From: an uncultured Bacteroidota bacterium
Lineage (GTDB): Bacteria > Bacteroidota > Bacteroidia > AKYH767-A > 2013-40CM-41-45
Length of the DNA stretch: 49,097 nucleotides
Direction: 5' to 3'
NCBI GenBank assembly: GCA_937871435.1
Contig: CALMQM010000078.1
Location: forward strand, 1-49,097
Made by a program: the position numbers and the translations under genes. Numbering within the stretch: position 1 is the stretch's first letter; every line of letters begins with the position of its first letter. Shown piece after piece: positions 7,250-16,995 of the stretch. The notes under the pieces were generated by a model. That model was not told the DNA's origin. It did not search any database and worked only from the letters and a program-made list of their open reading frames with translations.

Positions 7250-7831
7250 ATGCTCGCTATCGGCAATACACTCATCTCTGAGGAACTCCTGGAAAAGCAC
7301 TTTGTTTGTGACCTGAATGCTTGTAAAGGAGCATGTTGTGTAAAAGGAGATTATGGTGCGCCGCTCGAGGATGATGAGTTGGACAAGCTGGATGAAGTGT
7401 ATGAAAAGGTGAAGCCTTATTTGCCTGAGACAGGAATTACTGCTATTGAAAAGCAAGGCAAATACCTGCTTTATGAAAAGAAAGAATGGGTAACTCCTCT
7501 GGTGAAAGGAAAAGAATGCGCCTATACAGTTTTTGAAGATGGTGTTGCCAAATGTGGAATTGAGAAGGCCTATTACGACGGAAAAATCAAATGGAAAAAA
7601 CCAATTTCCTGTCACCTCTACCCTATCCGAATTACAAAAAATAAAAAGACAGGAATTGAAGCATTGAATTATGACCGGTGGAGCATTTGCAAAGCCGCAT
7701 GTAAACTGGGCGATCAGCTGAAGGTCCCTGTATTTAAATTTTTGAAAGAATCACTCACCCGTAAATACGGGAAGAAATGGTATGCAGAATTAGAGTTCGC
7801 AGCCAAGGAATGGGAAGCAAGACAAAAATGA
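7250..7831 (+). CDS. DUF3109 family cysteine-rich protein
   Basis: A 193-residue cytoplasmic protein with conserved cysteines typical of DUF3109/YkgJ-like proteins: C-x4-C-x3-CC near the N-terminus (HFVCDLNACKGACCVKGDYG), then a Cys pair in CAYTVFEDGVAKC, CHLYPIRI, and C-x3-C in SICKAACKLG. These residues suggest a metal site (zinc or an Fe-S cluster), but the function is not established. It is followed by a long non-coding stretch, then the nrd genes. Confidence 0.85.
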   Translation: MLAIGNTLISEELLEKHFVCDLNACKGACCVKGDYGAPLEDDELDKLDEVYEKVKPYLPETGITAIEKQGKYLLYEKKEWVTPLVKGKECAYTVFEDGVAKCGIEKAYYDGKIKWKKPISCHLYPIRITKNKKTGIEALNYDRWSICKAACKLGDQLKVPVFKFLKESLTRKYGKKWYAELEFAAKEWEARQK

Positions 7832-8522
7832 TGTCCGGATTTTCATCAGTTTAACTGATCAGAAGATCATCCCTGATTGTATTTTTTCTTTATGCATATC
7901 GTTGGATGATGACATTCGTTTTTTTGATTCCAGAGCTTACATAATAACTTGTTTATTTTCAATTAAATATATCAATATCCTGAAAGGCAGGAGATTAGCT
8001 GCTTATTAACAATTTCAGAGAGTTTTCAGCAGTGGTTTCTGTCATGTTTGATTGTGTGACAAACAGAAAAAGGAGTGAATTGGGTGTTAAATTCCTGCAA
8101 TCAAACTCCTGTCAATTCATCATCACTTGATTTTCAACTTAAAAAAAATTGCATGGCAAAATATGCTCATGCCGAATATTGCAATGCATCGATTTTGCAA
8201 GTTCTAGTTTTAAACAAAGTTTGTTCAAAACCCCTGCAGCCCTTGACTGGCAAGGCTTTCGACGTGCAAGCGTGTTTTTTAAACAAAGTCCGGTGCATAA
8301 TTGTCGAAAAAAAAAACTGTTCTCTATTGCACATGCGGTAAGAAAAAAGAATTTTTGTTCAGCACTAAGGAAGAGTATCAACCTTAGAATTCAGCAAGCA
8401 TTTAAGGAATCGTAGCAATGATTCTCTTTGGGTAGGTCAAAATTAATTTTGCCGTTCCGGAGAGCCAAGGCATCGTCACCTCTATTCAAAACCAGAGTTC
8501 ATTATTTTATCAATAATTCCAT
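7832..8522. other. Long non-coding region upstream of nrdB
   Basis: About 690 bp with no credible gene. It contains two copies of a composite direct repeat 69 bp apart: TGCAAG, six variable bases, then TTTTAAACAAAGT (8196-8220 and 8265-8289). In the first copy AACAAAGTTTGTT (8213-8225) is a perfect inverted repeat. TAATTTTG at 8444-8451 matches the -7 consensus TAnnTTTG without a well-placed -33 element. I saw neither an NrdR-box pair nor a cobalamin riboswitch core. Confidence 0.55.
8196..8289. repeat. Composite direct repeat upstream of the nrdBA genes
   Basis: TGCAAG-N6-TTTTAAACAAAGT occurs at 8196-8220 and 8265-8289 with identical internal spacing. It may be a pair of regulator sites for the reductase genes. 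Confidence 0.6.
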
Positions 8523-9488
8523 ATGAAGAAAGAAATTCTTTTAGAAGAAAATAAAGACAGATTTGTTCTGTTCCCTATTAAATACCCAAAAATTTGGGAG
8601 ATGTATAAAAAAGCTGAACAAAGCTTTTGGACAGCTGAAGAAATTGACCTGCATGCCGACCTGAAAGACTGGGAGCGTTTGAACGACGGCGAGCGTCATT
8701 TCATTAAACATGTATTGGCATTTTTCGCTGCCAGCGATGGTATCGTGAATGAAAACCTCGCGGTGAATTTCATGAAAGAAGTACAACTTCCTGAAGCCCG
8801 CTGCTTTTATGGCTTTCAGATCATGATGGAGAATATCCACAGTGAAATGTATTCACTGTTGATCGATACATATATTAAGGACACTACAGAAAAAAACAGA
8901 TTGCTTAAAGCAATCGACACCATTCCTTGTGTAACAAAGAAAGCAGAATGGGCATTGCGATGGATTGGCAACGGTTCATTCGCTGAACGACTGATCGCTT
9001 TTGCAGCTGTTGAAGGAATATTCTTTTCCGGTTCTTTTTGTTCGATTTTCTGGTTGAAGAAACGTGGTCTTATGCCCGGTCTGAGTACCAGCAACGAATT
9101 TATTTCCCGTGACGAAGGAATGCATTGTGATTTCGCCTGCCTTCTTTACGACATGCTTGAAAATAAACTGACAAAAGAACACGTTACCCGTATCATTACG
9201 GATGCCGTAAGTCTGGAACATGAATTCGTTACCGACGCGCTTCCGGTTTCATTGATTGGAATGAATGCGAAGATGATGTGTCAGTATATCGAATTTGTTG
9301 CCGACCGTTTGCTTGTATCTCTCGGCTGCAGCAAAGTCTACAACAGCACCAATCCATTCGACTTCATGGAAATGATTTCCCTCCAGGGTAAAACTAATTT
9401 CTTTGAAAAACGTGTGAGTGAATACAAAAAAGCTTCCGTCGGAACACAGAAGGAAGAAAACGTATTCAAACTGGACGAAGATTTTTAA
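8523..9488 (+). CDS. nrdB: Class Ia ribonucleoside-diphosphate reductase, small (radical) subunit
   Basis: A 321-residue di-iron protein that holds the tyrosyl radical needed by NrdA for making deoxyribonucleotides. Ligands and radical site are visible: D72 in AASDGIVN; E103, H106 and Y110 in MENIHSEMY, with the same D-to-E distance as in E. coli (84 to 115); then E in AAVEGIFF and E/H in RDEGMHCDF. The C-terminal [10 protein letters not shown] is the tail that docks on the large subunit. It precedes nrdA by 118 bp with a strong hairpin between them, so the two are probably co-transcribed. The long upstream region may hold its regulation. Confidence 0.96.
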   Translation: MKKEILLEENKDRFVLFPIKYPKIWEMYKKAEQSFWTAEEIDLHADLKDWERLNDGERHFIKHVLAFFAASDGIVNENLAVNFMKEVQLPEARCFYGFQIMMENIHSEMYSLLIDTYIKDTTEKNRLLKAIDTIPCVTKKAEWALRWIGNGSFAERLIAFAAVEGIFFSGSFCSIFWLKKRGLMPGLSTSNEFISRDEGMHCDFACLLYDMLENKLTKEHVTRIITDAVSLEHEFVTDALPVSLIGMNAKMMCQYIEFVADRLLVSLGCSKVYNSTNPFDFMEMISLQGKTNFFEKRVSEYKKASVGTQKEENVFKLDEDF

Positions 9489-9495
9489 TCCCTTC

Positions 9496-9548
9496 GCGTT
9501 CTCTGCGTCTTTGCGTGAAATTGTTTCGCGCAAAGACGCAGAGAACGC
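9496..9548. repeat. Perfect 20-bp hairpin between nrdB and nrdA
   Basis: Arms at 9496-9515 and 9529-9548 are perfectly complementary around a 13-nt loop. It belongs to the GCAAAG hairpin family. The 27 nt at 9509-9535 are identical to 12061-12087. No T-run follows, so it is unlikely to be a simple terminator. It could stabilise the nrdB transcript or set the nrdB:nrdA ratio. Confidence 0.93.
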
Positions 9549-9606
9549 AAAGAAATATTACCTCAATACTTTTCCGAAGAACACCTAAACAACCCAACCA
9601 CCACCC

Positions 9607-11991
9607 ATGTTCGTTATGAAACGCGACGGCCGTAAAGAGGCCGTAAAATTTGACAAAGTAACTGCACGTATCCAGAAACTGGCTTATGGTTTATCAGAGC
9701 ATGTCGACACATTCTCTGTTGCCCAGAAAGTCATTGAAGGAATCTATGACGGTGTAACTACCACCCAACTGGATAATCTCGCCGCTGAAATTGCAGCGTC
9801 GATGACCGTTCGTCATCCCGACTACGCTACACTTGCTGCACGTATCGCAGTGAGCAACCTGCATAAAAATACCAAGAAGTCCTTCAGCGATACCATGAAG
9901 GATTTGCATGAATATATCGACCCGCATACAGGAAAAAAAGCTCCGCTGCTGGCTGACGATGTTTTTGAAATCATCTGGAAAAACCGCGACTTGCTGGATT
10001 CCACCATCATCTATGACCGCGATTTCGGATATGATTATTTCGGTTTCAAAACACTGGAAAAATCTTATCTCCTCAAATTGTACGGTAAAGTCGCAGAACG
10101 TCCGCAACACATGATCATGCGTGTGGCTGTAGGAATTCACAAGAACGATTTGGAATCAGTAGTAGAGACCTACAACCTGATGAGCGAACGTTGGTTTACA
10201 CATGCAACGCCTACTCTTTTTAACGCCGGTACTCCTAAACCTCAATTGAGTTCCTGCTTCCTTCTCCAGATGGAAGAAGACAGCATCGATGGAATTTACA
10301 ACACCCTGAAAAACTGCGCTAAAATTTCTCAATCTGCAGGAGGTATAGGACTGAGCATGCATAACATCCGCGCTACAGGCTCTTACATCCGTGGAACAAA
10401 CGGAACATCCAATGGTATCGTACCGATGCTGCGTGTATTCAACGATACAGCACGTTACGTAGATCAGGGTGGTGGTAAACGCAAAGGTTCTTTCGCGATT
10501 TATCTTGAACCATGGCATGCCGATATTTTTGATTTTCTTGAATTGAAGAAAAACCACGGAAAGGAAGAACTCCGCGCACGTGATCTGTTCTATGCTTTGT
10601 GGATTTCTGATCTGTTCATGGAGCGCGTAGAAGCAAATGGAGAATGGAGCCTGTTCTGTCCGAATGAAGCGCCCGGTCTCGACGAATGTTACGGAGAAAA
10701 ATTCCGCGAACTGTATACTCGTTACGAACAGGAAGGTCGTGCACGCAAAACTGTTCCTGCGCAGGAACTCTGGTTCGCAATTCTTGAATCACAAATCGAA
10801 ACAGGAACACCATACATGCTTTACAAAGATGCATGTAATGAAAAGAGCAATCAGAAAAATCTGGGAACGATCAAGAGTTCAAATCTCTGTACTGAAATTC
10901 TTGAATACACTTCTCCTGACGAAATCGCGGTTTGCAACCTTGCTTCCATCGCATTGCCTCGCTTTGTGATCAATGGCAAATTCGACCATCAGCGTTTGTT
11001 TGAAATCACCTATGTGATTACAAAAAACCTGAACAAAGTGATCGATGTAAATTATTATCCGGTTGAAGCAGCACGTCGCAGCAATCTGCGCCATCGTCCG
11101 ATTGGTATCGGTGTGCAGGGACTTGCTGACGCGTTTATCCTGCTTCGTATGCCGTTCGACAGTGACGAAGCAAGAGAACTCAACAAAGAAATTCACGAGA
11201 CCATCTACTATGCTGCAATGACAGCTTCCAAAGATCTCTCGAAAGTAGAAGGTCCATATGAAACGTATGAAGGTTCTCCTGTTTCTCAGGGAATTTTCCA
11301 GTATGACATGTGGAATGTTACTCCTTCTTCACGCTGGGAATGGGATGTCCTGAAAGATGAAGTAAAGAAATACGGTGTACGAAATTCGCTGCTCCTGGCT
11401 CCAATGCCTACAGCAAGTACTTCACAGATACTTGGAAACAATGAATGTTTCGAACCATACACTTCCAACATTTACACACGTCGTGTATTGAGCGGAGAAT
11501 TCCCGATCGTCAATAAACACCTGCTGAAAGATCTTGTGAAGCTGAATCTCTGGAACGAGACGATGAAAAATAAAATCATCGCGGCAAACGGTTCTATCCA
11601 GAATATCACTGAAATTCCTGATGAACTGAAAGAAATTTACCGTACAGTGTGGGAAATCAAACAACGTTCATTGATTGATATGGCCGCTGATCGCGGAGCC
11701 TACATTTGCCAAAGTCAGAGTCTGAACCTGTTTATCCAGGATGCAAATTTCGCGAAGCTCACATCAATGCACTTCTACGCATGGAAAAAAGGTTTGAAAA
11801 CAGGAATGTATTACCTGCGTTCTAAATCTGCGGCTGATGCCATTAAGTTTACAGTTGATCAGAGCTTCATCAAACAAAATCAGGAAGCAACTGATTCGGC
11901 AAATCTTTTAAACGTGAGCAAAGAAGAAGCCTTCGAACAAATGGCTTGCAGTCTGGATAACCCGGAAGCCTGCGAGGCCTGCGGTAGCTGA
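9607..11991 (+). CDS. nrdA: Class Ia ribonucleoside-diphosphate reductase, large (catalytic) subunit
   Basis: A 794-residue catalytic subunit. An N-terminal ATP-cone (about residues 1-95, [21 protein letters not shown]) gives overall activity control. Catalytic features include [22 protein letters not shown] with the reducing Cys, [20 protein letters not shown], the thiyl-radical segment CNLASIALP, the [22 protein letters not shown] loop, and the radical-relay Tyr pair in GMYYLR. The protein ends ACEACGS, the C-terminal Cys pair that relays electrons from thioredoxin or glutaredoxin. It is the partner of nrdB just upstream and is followed by a terminator hairpin and a GCAAAG hairpin. Confidence 0.96.
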   Translation: MFVMKRDGRKEAVKFDKVTARIQKLAYGLSEHVDTFSVAQKVIEGIYDGVTTTQLDNLAAEIAASMTVRHPDYATLAARIAVSNLHKNTKKSFSDTMKDLHEYIDPHTGKKAPLLADDVFEIIWKNRDLLDSTIIYDRDFGYDYFGFKTLEKSYLLKLYGKVAERPQHMIMRVAVGIHKNDLESVVETYNLMSERWFTHATPTLFNAGTPKPQLSSCFLLQMEEDSIDGIYNTLKNCAKISQSAGGIGLSMHNIRATGSYIRGTNGTSNGIVPMLRVFNDTARYVDQGGGKRKGSFAIYLEPWHADIFDFLELKKNHGKEELRARDLFYALWISDLFMERVEANGEWSLFCPNEAPGLDECYGEKFRELYTRYEQEGRARKTVPAQELWFAILESQIETGTPYMLYKDACNEKSNQKNLGTIKSSNLCTEILEYTSPDEIAVCNLASIALPRFVINGKFDHQRLFEITYVITKNLNKVIDVNYYPVEAARRSNLRHRPIGIGVQGLADAFILLRMPFDSDEARELNKEIHETIYYAAMTASKDLSKVEGPYETYEGSPVSQGIFQYDMWNVTPSSRWEWDVLKDEVKKYGVRNSLLLAPMPTASTSQILGNNECFEPYTSNIYTRRVLSGEFPIVNKHLLKDLVKLNLWNETMKNKIIAANGSIQNITEIPDELKEIYRTVWEIKQRSLIDMAADRGAYICQSQSLNLFIQDANFAKLTSMHFYAWKKGLKTGMYYLRSKSAADAIKFTVDQSFIKQNQEATDSANLLNVSKEEAFEQMACSLDNPEACEACGS

Positions 11992-12017
11992 TAAAATTAA
12001 CGCTTGCTATAGTATAG

Positions 12018-12051
12018 CCCTTCCGGATGATGACTGCCGGGAGGGTTTTTT
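12018..12051 (+). terminator. Rho-independent terminator of nrdA
   Basis: CCCTTCCGG (12018-12026) pairs with CCGGGAGGG (12037-12045, one G-T pair) and is followed by a run of T. It lies 26 bp after the nrdA stop. Confidence 0.85.
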
Positions 12052-12095
12052 CTTTGTGCCCTTTGCGTGAAATTGTTTCGCGCAAAGGCGCAAAG
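12052..12095. repeat. GCAAAG-type intergenic hairpin after nrdA
   Basis: CTTTGTGCCCTTTGCG (12052-12067) pairs with CGCAAAGGCGCAAAG (12081-12095) with small imperfections. It shares an identical 27-nt core (12061-12087) with the nrdB-nrdA hairpin. Confidence 0.85.
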
Positions 12096-12135
12096 ACCGC
12101 GAAGAGTTGTATCTTGGTGAGTATTCCCGAAAGCC

Positions 12136-13563
12136 ATGAACAAACTTCTACGCCTCCTGACAATTACTCTTTCCCTGTACATCCAAACACCTGTTGAAAG
12201 TTTCGCCAGCCATGCAATGGGAGCGGAACTTACTTATACATGTCTGGGTGGAAATCAGTATCAGGTGACTTTTAAATTTTATCGCGATTGTGTCGGAATT
12301 CCTGCTCCGGATCCGGCTGAAATTGACCTCTTCTCTTCCTGTTATCCATTCCAGAGTTTTTTTTTCAATTCAACAGCCGGCAGTCCACAGCAGATAACTC
12401 AGGTCTGCCCCACTGCACTTACTACCTGTGACGGAGGCGCTTTTACAGGAATCGAAGAGTGGATTTATGAAGGAATAATAACATTGCCGGGACCCTGTGC
12501 CGACTGGAGAATCAGTCACTCAGAAAATGCGAGAAACGCGGCTATCACAACTATTGCAGGTGCGGGTGTAGACCCTCAATACGTTTATGCGATCATCAAT
12601 AATACGAATGGCATTTGCAACAGCTCTCCCATTTTTAACAACAGACCGGTTCCATTCACTTGCTTGGGACAACAATTTTGCTATTCTAATTCTGCCTATG
12701 ATTCAGAGGGAGATTCACTCAGCTATCAACTTATAACACCAATGGTGGATTCGGTTGATACGGTTGAGTATTTGTCGCCGTATACACGCAGTCAACCCAT
12801 GATTTCAAATCCAGCGGTGACATTTAGTTCACAGACCGGTGATTTGTGTATGCTTCCGACTCAACCTGATGTGACTGTCTTCGCGGTTCTGGTAAGTGAA
12901 TACAGAAACGGAATACTCATTGGTCAATCGGAAAGAGATGTACAACTCACAATAATGAATTGTGCCAATTATCTTCCATACCTAAGCGGATTCAACGGTT
13001 CACCATCTACTTCTACCACCGCTTGTCCAAATGTACCATTGAATTTCTTTACTGCATCCAGAGATGGTGATGCAGCCAATACCACGCAAATAACATGGGA
13101 TAATTCCGTTCCAGGAATGTCTTTTTACGCCGTCGGCGGACATCGCGACACAGGTTTTTTCAGTTGGACACCAACAACCGCAAATGTGAGCATTACTCCC
13201 TATTGTTTTAGTGTATATGTTCATGATGATGCTTGTCCATATATCGGATTTACAATTCAGAATTTTTGCATCACTGTACTCCCTTCCTCGAATGCCCAAT
13301 GCCAGCTTGCCGCAGTGCAATCTATTCCCAAAGAAACGTTGCTCGATTTATTTCCAAATCCTGCTTCAGGTAAAATAAATTTTAAACCAACACATTCTGG
13401 TAAACTCAATGTTTATTCAAATGAAGGAAAAATTGTCTTTTCAGAATTACTTCCGGAAGCAACGCAAAAATCAATTGACGTTTCTGCATGGGCAAAAGGA
13501 ATTTATGAAGTATTGTTGGTTTCTCCATCCATGAGAAGCAAAGCCCGATTTATCATCCAATAA
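12136..13563 (+). CDS. T9SS-sorted surface protein with SHAMG-type N-terminal module
   Basis: A 475-residue exported protein. The signal peptide covers roughly residues 1-25. The mature part begins SHAMGAELTYTCLGGNQY, a start shared by many large T9SS cargo and adhesin-like proteins of the phylum. Paired cysteines (FKFYRDC, LTTCDGGAF, GPCADWRIS, GICNSSPIF, SNSAYDSEGDSLSYQLITP, VSEYRNGILIGQSERDVQL) suggest disulfide-stabilised Ig-like folds. The C-terminal 75 or so residues form a sorting domain (LDLFPNPASGKINFK, KLNVYSNEGKIVF, AWAKGIYEVLLVS). A close paralogue with the same block order lies at 42832-44283. Function is unknown; adhesion or surface coating is likely. Confidence 0.88.
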   Translation: MNKLLRLLTITLSLYIQTPVESFASHAMGAELTYTCLGGNQYQVTFKFYRDCVGIPAPDPAEIDLFSSCYPFQSFFFNSTAGSPQQITQVCPTALTTCDGGAFTGIEEWIYEGIITLPGPCADWRISHSENARNAAITTIAGAGVDPQYVYAIINNTNGICNSSPIFNNRPVPFTCLGQQFCYSNSAYDSEGDSLSYQLITPMVDSVDTVEYLSPYTRSQPMISNPAVTFSSQTGDLCMLPTQPDVTVFAVLVSEYRNGILIGQSERDVQLTIMNCANYLPYLSGFNGSPSTSTTACPNVPLNFFTASRDGDAANTTQITWDNSVPGMSFYAVGGHRDTGFFSWTPTTANVSITPYCFSVYVHDDACPYIGFTIQNFCITVLPSSNAQCQLAAVQSIPKETLLDLFPNPASGKINFKPTHSGKLNVYSNEGKIVFSELLPEATQKSIDVSAWAKGIYEVLLVSPSMRSKARFIIQ

Positions 13564-13565
13564 AT

Positions 13566-13610
13566 CCTTTGCGCCTTTGCGCGATTTTTTTTCTCGCAAA
13601 GCCGCAAAGG
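13566..13610. repeat. GCAAAG-type intergenic hairpin
   Basis: CCTTTGCGCCTTTGCGCGA (13566-13584) pairs imperfectly with TCGCAAAGCCGCAAAGG (13594-13610) around a T-rich loop. It starts two bases after the stop of the preceding gene. Confidence 0.8.
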
Positions 13611-13778
13611 ACGCAAAGCAGTTTCTTCTACAGGATCACTACAGGATTTCTTTGTTAATTCGCATGGCTGTAGATTTTTGATAAATTGATTTATTCATGC
13701 AGAGAGCCAATGCTTAAAAACAAATCGGTATATCGAAAACTACTTCCATCCGCAGTAGTTTACTCCGGCTTTTCCCGT

Positions 13779-14312
13779 ATGAATTTTACAGCCATGATGA
13801 TATTATTTCTAACTGTATTGTTTCATCCTCATCCGGCTTTTAACCAAAATATTTACATCAATTTCAAAGATGGAAGTCATCAACAAATGGCTTTGACAGA
13901 CATCCTGAAAATTACTTTTCAGGGCGATTCGATGCGGATTTTTAAAACGGATGGTAGCAGGTTGAATTTTGCGGAATCTTTCATCGGCAATTACAATTAC
14001 AAAGGTCTCCTGTACGACATTCCGGAATTTCAATCAACACAGTCAATCTCTGTACTTGTATACCCAAATCCGGGTAGCGGTACATTCAATATAGAAATTC
14101 ACCTGCAAACAAATGAGGAGCTACTTTTTGAATTGTCTGATCTGAGTGGATAGAAAATGCTTATCCTGAAAAATATTCACGTCTATCCCGGCACCAATAT
14201 AATTCCATGGGATGGAACTGATGCAGCAGGAAACCCGGTTAAATCCGGAATTTATTTTTGCAAAATAACCGGAGCTATAGTGACAATCACAAAAAAAATC
14301 ATCGTCAATTAA
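13779..14312 (+). pseudogene. T9SS-sorted secreted protein gene interrupted by an in-frame TAG
   Basis: From the ATG at 13779 the frame gives a signal peptide (MNFTAMMILFLTVLF, ending near AFNQ). A short domain IYINFKDGSHQQMALTDILKITF follows, similar to the start of the next gene product, and then the first half of a sorting domain (VLVYPNPGSGTFNIEI, LLFELSDLSG). TAG at 14151-14153 stops it. The same frame continues after the TAG with the missing half: KMLILKNI, IIPWDGTDAAGNPVKSGIYF, CKITG and TKKIIVN, ending at TAA 14310-14312. A single base change of CAG (Gln) to TAG would explain it. An in-frame ATG at 13686 is possible but gives no signal peptide. The full frame is 176 sense codons plus the internal stop. 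Without its sorting tail the product should not be surface-exported. Confidence 0.85.
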
Positions 14313-14320
14313 TTCTTCCG

Positions 14321-15082
14321 ATGAAAACATTTATCCTATTATCGTTTTTATTGCCGGTTATGATAGCATTCGGACAATCCACGATGAACATTTACAAAAG
14401 CGATGGTTCCGTGCAGCAAATTCCAATCACGGAAATAGACAGCATTACTTATACCCTTGAGCAAGGACCTCTTTTTACATCGGGATCTGGAGTAACGGAT
14501 ATCGATGGAAATAATTATGGGAGTATTGTTGCAGGCACTCAGGAATGGATGTCAGAAAATTTAAACACATCACGTTATTCCAATGGCGATAGTATTCCGA
14601 ATGTGACAGACAATAACCAATGGGCTACGAGGACAACCGGCGCATGGGCGTATTACAATAACGATCCGCAATTTGAACACCCATACGGAAAACTGTACAA
14701 CTGGTTTACTGTTGTCGATTCACGAAATGTTTGTCCATCCGGATGGCATATTCCGAGTGATGATGAATGGAATACTTTGCTCCTGTATTTAGGAGGCGCG
14801 AGTGTTGCCGGAGGTAAAATGAAAGAAGCCGGATTTGTACACTGGACCAATCCAAATGTCAATGCCGACAATAGCGGTGGCTTTACAGGATTACCCGGCG
14901 GTTATCGTTTGAATACGGGAAGCAGCATGAACATGTACGATTACGGATACTGGTGGAGCTCGGTAGAATACAATCCGGGAACAGCCGCATATTACTGCTC
15001 ACTTTACTATAACAATGAACTCGCAAGAATTACTTTTAATTATGAAGCATACGGACTCAGCGTGCGCTGTCTGAAAAACTGA
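14321..15082 (+). CDS. Secreted FISUMP-domain protein (Fibrobacter succinogenes major paralogous domain)
   Basis: A 253-residue exported protein. The ATG at 14321 gives MKTFILLSFLLPVMIAFGQ, a signal peptide, followed by MNIYKSDGSVQQIPITEID, a short module common before this domain. The FISUMP domain fills the rest: VTDIDGNNYGSIVAGTQEWM, SENLNTSRYSNGD, YGKLYNWFTV, NVCPSGWHIPSDDEWNTLL, GLPGGYRL, WWSSVE and GLSVRCLKN at the C-terminus. There is no T9SS sorting domain. It starts eight bases after the end of the interrupted gene upstream, with which it shares an N-terminal motif, so the pair probably formed an operon. The role of this domain is not established. Confidence 0.88.
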   Translation: MKTFILLSFLLPVMIAFGQSTMNIYKSDGSVQQIPITEIDSITYTLEQGPLFTSGSGVTDIDGNNYGSIVAGTQEWMSENLNTSRYSNGDSIPNVTDNNQWATRTTGAWAYYNNDPQFEHPYGKLYNWFTVVDSRNVCPSGWHIPSDDEWNTLLLYLGGASVAGGKMKEAGFVHWTNPNVNADNSGGFTGLPGGYRLNTGSSMNMYDYGYWWSSVEYNPGTAAYYCSLYYNNELARITFNYEAYGLSVRCLKN

Positions 15083-15557
15083 TTTATTTTTTTCCCTTTA
15101 TTTCTACATTCCAATATTTATTGAGAATAAAATCGATGTGAATTTTTTGGAACGATCTTGTAAAGCAATTTACTTCCGCCTTTCCCGTGCTCCGCTCACC
15201 CGCGAAAAGCGGGATCGCTGCGCCCGGGGTTGGATTAATCATTTTTCAGCATTTTACTCAATGACCAGAACCCACTGAAATTCTTCCTTCGAGGAATCTA
15301 TTAATTTGTTAGAGTTGAGTAAGGAAAGAGGATGTTATAGGTTAATCAAACGTGTCACTACAGAAGAAATTAGCAATTTTTTTGGTTCGTTATTATTATT
15401 TTCTAATTTTTTTGTTAATGTTCTTGCTAAATTGAATTTTATTAGTTGCTTTGTTTTGAGTTGATTTTTCAGGTAATTAATTCAGAAGGTTTTTTTATTC
15501 GTAGATTTAGATTTTATCTATTTTTATGTTGCTCTGGAAAGTTGAATCTACGAACAG
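15083..15557. other. Non-coding region with a REP-like GC-rich block and an upstream inverted repeat
   Basis: No gene is seen. A GC-rich patch (about 15182-15232) in otherwise AT-rich DNA contains the hairpin CCCGC-GAAAA-GCGGG (15199-15213) and looks like a dispersed palindromic repeat. TTCGTAGATT (15498-15507) and AATCTACGAA (15545-15554) form a perfect 10-bp inverted repeat ending three bases before the next start codon. It could hinder translation or be a regulator site. Confidence 0.55.
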
Positions 15558-16952
15558 ATGATTAAAAACAAATTCTTTATATTATACTTTTTTATTCCAA
15601 TTGTGTCCTATTCTCAAAATTGGGTGCCACTTGACAAGGGTTTTAATAGTTTTGTCCGATGTGTTTATCATGATTCACTATCCGGATTAATCTATGCCGG
15701 AGGAGATTTTGGAAAAGCGGCTGACAGCACAGTAATGGGAATAGCTTTCTGGGATGGCAACGAGTGGCAGTCATTGGGATTAGGTATGGATGCACAACAT
15801 TCCTCAGGATTTCCTAACCATGTTCAATCTATTCTCAGGTATGGCAACGACATCTATGCTTGTGGAGGATTTAATCAGGCAGGAACGATATACACTGATT
15901 ACATTGCTAAATGGGACGGGTTACAATGGGATAGTCTGTCATCCAGATTCAATAGTACACCATTCCGATTTCGAATCATTGACAACGAACTATATATCTG
16001 TGGTACATTCGACACTGTAGGAAATATTGTTTGCAATGGCCTGATAAAATGGAATGGCTCACAGTTTTCAAATGTCGGCAACCTTCCAAGATTTGACACA
16101 ACAGAATTCGGAGAAGTAAATACTATAACAGATGTAATTAAATTCCAGGATAAAATATATATCGCCGGGAATTTCCATGGAGTAGACGGACTATCAAGTA
16201 TAGCATATCTCGACTCAGGTACATGGAAGCCATTGCACAATGGTGTCGTTGGTACATTTGCATATGTAACTTGTATGGCAGAGTTCAACGGAGAACTTTA
16301 TGTTTCAGGATTATTCACAAAACAAGAAGGTAACACAGGAGATCACATTCAAAAATGGAATGGAGTATCCTGGTCAGAACCCGGAAATGGTCTTTTTAGC
16401 AATGGCGTTTTTTCACAAGTTAATGCTCTTATTGTTCTAAAAAATCACCTGATCGCTGTTGGAAGTTTTGAATTGGCAGGAGGTGTGCCGGCTGAGAGAA
16501 TTGCAATGTACGATGGGCAAATTTGGTGTGGTTTAGGATCTCATTTCAACAATACCTTATTAAGTATTGAAGTCATTGATTCAACTTTTATCATCTGCGG
16601 TGGATTTACTACTATTGATGGCGATACTATGAATTACATTTCAAAATGGACAGGAGGCTCAATTGTTGATACCTGCAGCTCGTTGATAGGAATAAATCCT
16701 TTAGATCAGGAAGAGTATATTTTTTTCCCAAATCCTTGCATGCAGTATTTAACTATCAAAGTCCCTGATAATCCCACAAAAGCACATGTTATTCTCGTTA
16801 AAAATCTACTAGGGATAACAGTTGCCTCTATTACTCTGCTAACGGATCAGGAGAAATATACATTCAACTCTGTTACCTGGCCTTCCGGAATTTATTTCGT
16901 GGAAGTACAAACTGATCAGGGAAGAGCAGTGAAGAAAATAATAAAAGAATAA
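15558..16952 (+). CDS. T9SS-sorted secreted protein with WDG-type beta-propeller-like repeats
   Basis: A 464-residue exported protein. The signal peptide is MIKNKFFILYFFIPIVSYSQ. The body carries repeated units of the form YAGGDF...IAFWDGNEWQSLG..., YACGGFNQAG...IAKWDGLQWDSLS, YICGTFDTVG...LIKWNGSQFSNVG, YIAGNFHGVDG, YVSGLFTKQEG...IQKWNGVSWSEPG, IAVGSFELAGG...IAMYDGQIWCGLG and IICGGFTTIDG...ISKWTGGSI. The roughly 45-70-residue spacing suggests seven blades of a propeller. A sorting domain ends the protein (EYIFFPNPCMQYLTIKV, TWPSGIYFVEVQTDQG, KKIIKE). Ligand and role are unknown. Confidence 0.88.
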   Translation: MIKNKFFILYFFIPIVSYSQNWVPLDKGFNSFVRCVYHDSLSGLIYAGGDFGKAADSTVMGIAFWDGNEWQSLGLGMDAQHSSGFPNHVQSILRYGNDIYACGGFNQAGTIYTDYIAKWDGLQWDSLSSRFNSTPFRFRIIDNELYICGTFDTVGNIVCNGLIKWNGSQFSNVGNLPRFDTTEFGEVNTITDVIKFQDKIYIAGNFHGVDGLSSIAYLDSGTWKPLHNGVVGTFAYVTCMAEFNGELYVSGLFTKQEGNTGDHIQKWNGVSWSEPGNGLFSNGVFSQVNALIVLKNHLIAVGSFELAGGVPAERIAMYDGQIWCGLGSHFNNTLLSIEVIDSTFIICGGFTTIDGDTMNYISKWTGGSIVDTCSSLIGINPLDQEEYIFFPNPCMQYLTIKVPDNPTKAHVILVKNLLGITVASITLLTDQEKYTFNSVTWPSGIYFVEVQTDQGRAVKKIIKE

Positions 16953-16995
16953 ACCGATTTATATTTTCCTCGCAAATCTCTTTTACAAAAACACT

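Noticed and set aside
8075-8415. Small open frames upstream of nrdB
   Set aside because: Several overlap on both strands, with Cys/Phe/Lys-rich composition typical of non-coding AT-rich DNA.
7832-8522. Cobalamin riboswitch or NrdR boxes before nrdB
   Set aside because: I could not find the conserved riboswitch core or a pair of spaced NrdR-type palindromes.
13686-14312. General TAG recoding as the explanation of the internal stop
   Set aside because: prs ends with TAG at the expected family length, so TAG works as a stop in this genome.
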